The position numbers and the translations under genes were made by a program. From positions 106,138-170,137 of the forward strand of contig WELB01000236.1 in assembly GCA_009602725.1 (NCBI GenBank): DNA of 64,000 nt, in the 5' to 3' direction. The notes below the pieces were generated by a model. The model did not search any database. It was given only the letters and a program-made list of their open reading frames with translations, and had not been told where the DNA came from. This document shows, piece after piece, positions 63,466 to 64,000 of the stretch (its first letter is position 1; each line of letters starts with the position of its first letter). Source of the DNA: Spirogloea muscicola. Taxonomy: Eukaryota; Streptophyta; Zygnematophyceae; Spirogloeales; Spirogloeaceae.

Positions 63466-63879
63466 ATGGGAAGCGCTTGCGAAGGAAATAGCTCTTCCTC
63501 AATTTGGCAATGGCTGTGAGAGGCCAGGCCAAAGGAATGTACAAGGTCTGAAAGGGCCGACAGGCGCAAACAGCATGAAACTACCCTTCGTAAATTCTGC
63601 GCCTAAAACAGAAAAAAGCCCGGCCTAAAAGGGGGGGGCTAAAGTAAGAAATACTTGGATGTACAGCATTCTTGAAGCGCCGTGGCCGTCGATCTCCGGA
63701 GCATTAGGATCCGTCGCCTGCAGGGTAATTCGCATGCCCGGCGCTCGTTGGCGCCTGCAGCCTTTGCGACCCCGTTAATTCTTCTCAATAAATCCACTTG
63801 TATATTCTTGAACTGCCGCGAGGTCCCCGAGGCCCGCCTCCGTCACAACCGGTGGTCACCGCCATGGAGGCCCCCGGAG
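63466..63879. other. Spacer before RHD3 fragment F3
   Basis: A LINE tail unit at 63,500-63,560, then a stretch with no match in the window. 63,778-63,795 contains cttctcaataaatccact, an AATAAA-like polyadenylation motif. An ATG at 63,864 opens a short Ala/Pro-rich frame through the GCC tract that closes before RHD3 sequence is reached. Confidence 0.4.
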
Positions 63880-64000
63880 CTGCGCCGCCGCCGCCGCCGC
63901 CGCCGCCTGCTGGAGCTGCGGCGGTGGCGGCGAGCCATGGTTGTGGATGACTTCGGGCGTCAGGCTTCTGAGGTTCTGGAGCACTGCATCGAGAGGTATG
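63880..64000 (+). pseudogene. RHD3: RHD3 fragment F3, runs off the window
   Basis: (GCC)n at 63,885-63,910, then exon 11 sense sequence ending at the exon 11 donor (ctgcatcgagag|gtatg). It has the same left structure as F1 and F2 (GCC tract, then gctggagctgcggcggtggc), so a third palindrome may lie just beyond the window. Confidence 0.8.

Overview
This is a nuclear window from a green-lineage eukaryote, most likely a chlorophyte alga. The reasons are intron-dense genes with GC-rich exons and GT/GC-AG introns, plant-type proteins (an RHD3/SEY1 dynamin-like GTPase, a UBC13 ubiquitin-conjugating enzyme, a root-cap/LEA-like secreted protein, and a protein resembling plant EMB1703), intronic sequence resembling the plant telomere repeat TTTAGGG, and a large load of non-LTR and Ty1/copia retroelements. 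No species can be named from the sequence alone. Exon borders given here were worked out by eye from reading frame, splice-site dinucleotides, phase agreement and recalled family sequence.

Layout, left third (1-23.4 kb). Two convergent LINE tails open the window (1-870). A multi-exon region on + encodes leucine-rich repeats (4.5-5.6 kb) followed by many small cysteine-rich exons (5.7-8.4 kb). A root-cap-domain secreted protein lies on - (11.6-13.6 kb). A LINE 3' end and a 692-base gap precede the last three exons of UBC13 on + (15.2-15.8 kb). A nine-exon gene on + (16.66-21.47 kb, about 1053 residues, one membrane helix) resembles EMB1703.

Right two thirds (23.4-64 kb). This part is dominated by an RHD3/SEY1 locus copied many times. 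Copy A (23.4-28.4 kb, -) is a nearly complete 20-exon gene. Copy B (31.2-35.9 kb, -) keeps exon 1 but is a pseudogene. Copies C (47.5-50.2), D (53.9-55.9) and E (60.1-62.2) are partial. Further fragments lie on + (37.8-38.5, 52.8-53.9, 63.9-64.0) or as single-exon pieces. At three places a + fragment runs directly into a - fragment of the same gene, forming gene-sized palindromes. Between and inside the copies are about twenty 5'-truncated LINE 3' ends of one family (PD-(D/E)XK-like domain plus a conserved C-terminal module and a hairpin 3' tail), a broken Ty1/copia element (42.6-46.5 kb), a solo LTR fragment and a gag fossil.

How it fits together: the housekeeping genes on the left look conventional. 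On the right, RHD3 (endoplasmic-reticulum membrane fusion) seems to have one template, A, and a cloud of decaying, inverted and LINE-fused derivatives. A trinucleotide GGC repeat in RHD3 intron 1, which splits the P-loop codons, recurs at many rearrangement borders. Single-N scaffold joints sit exactly where exon 1 is missing in copies A and E, so part of this architecture may be an assembly artefact and needs long-read confirmation.
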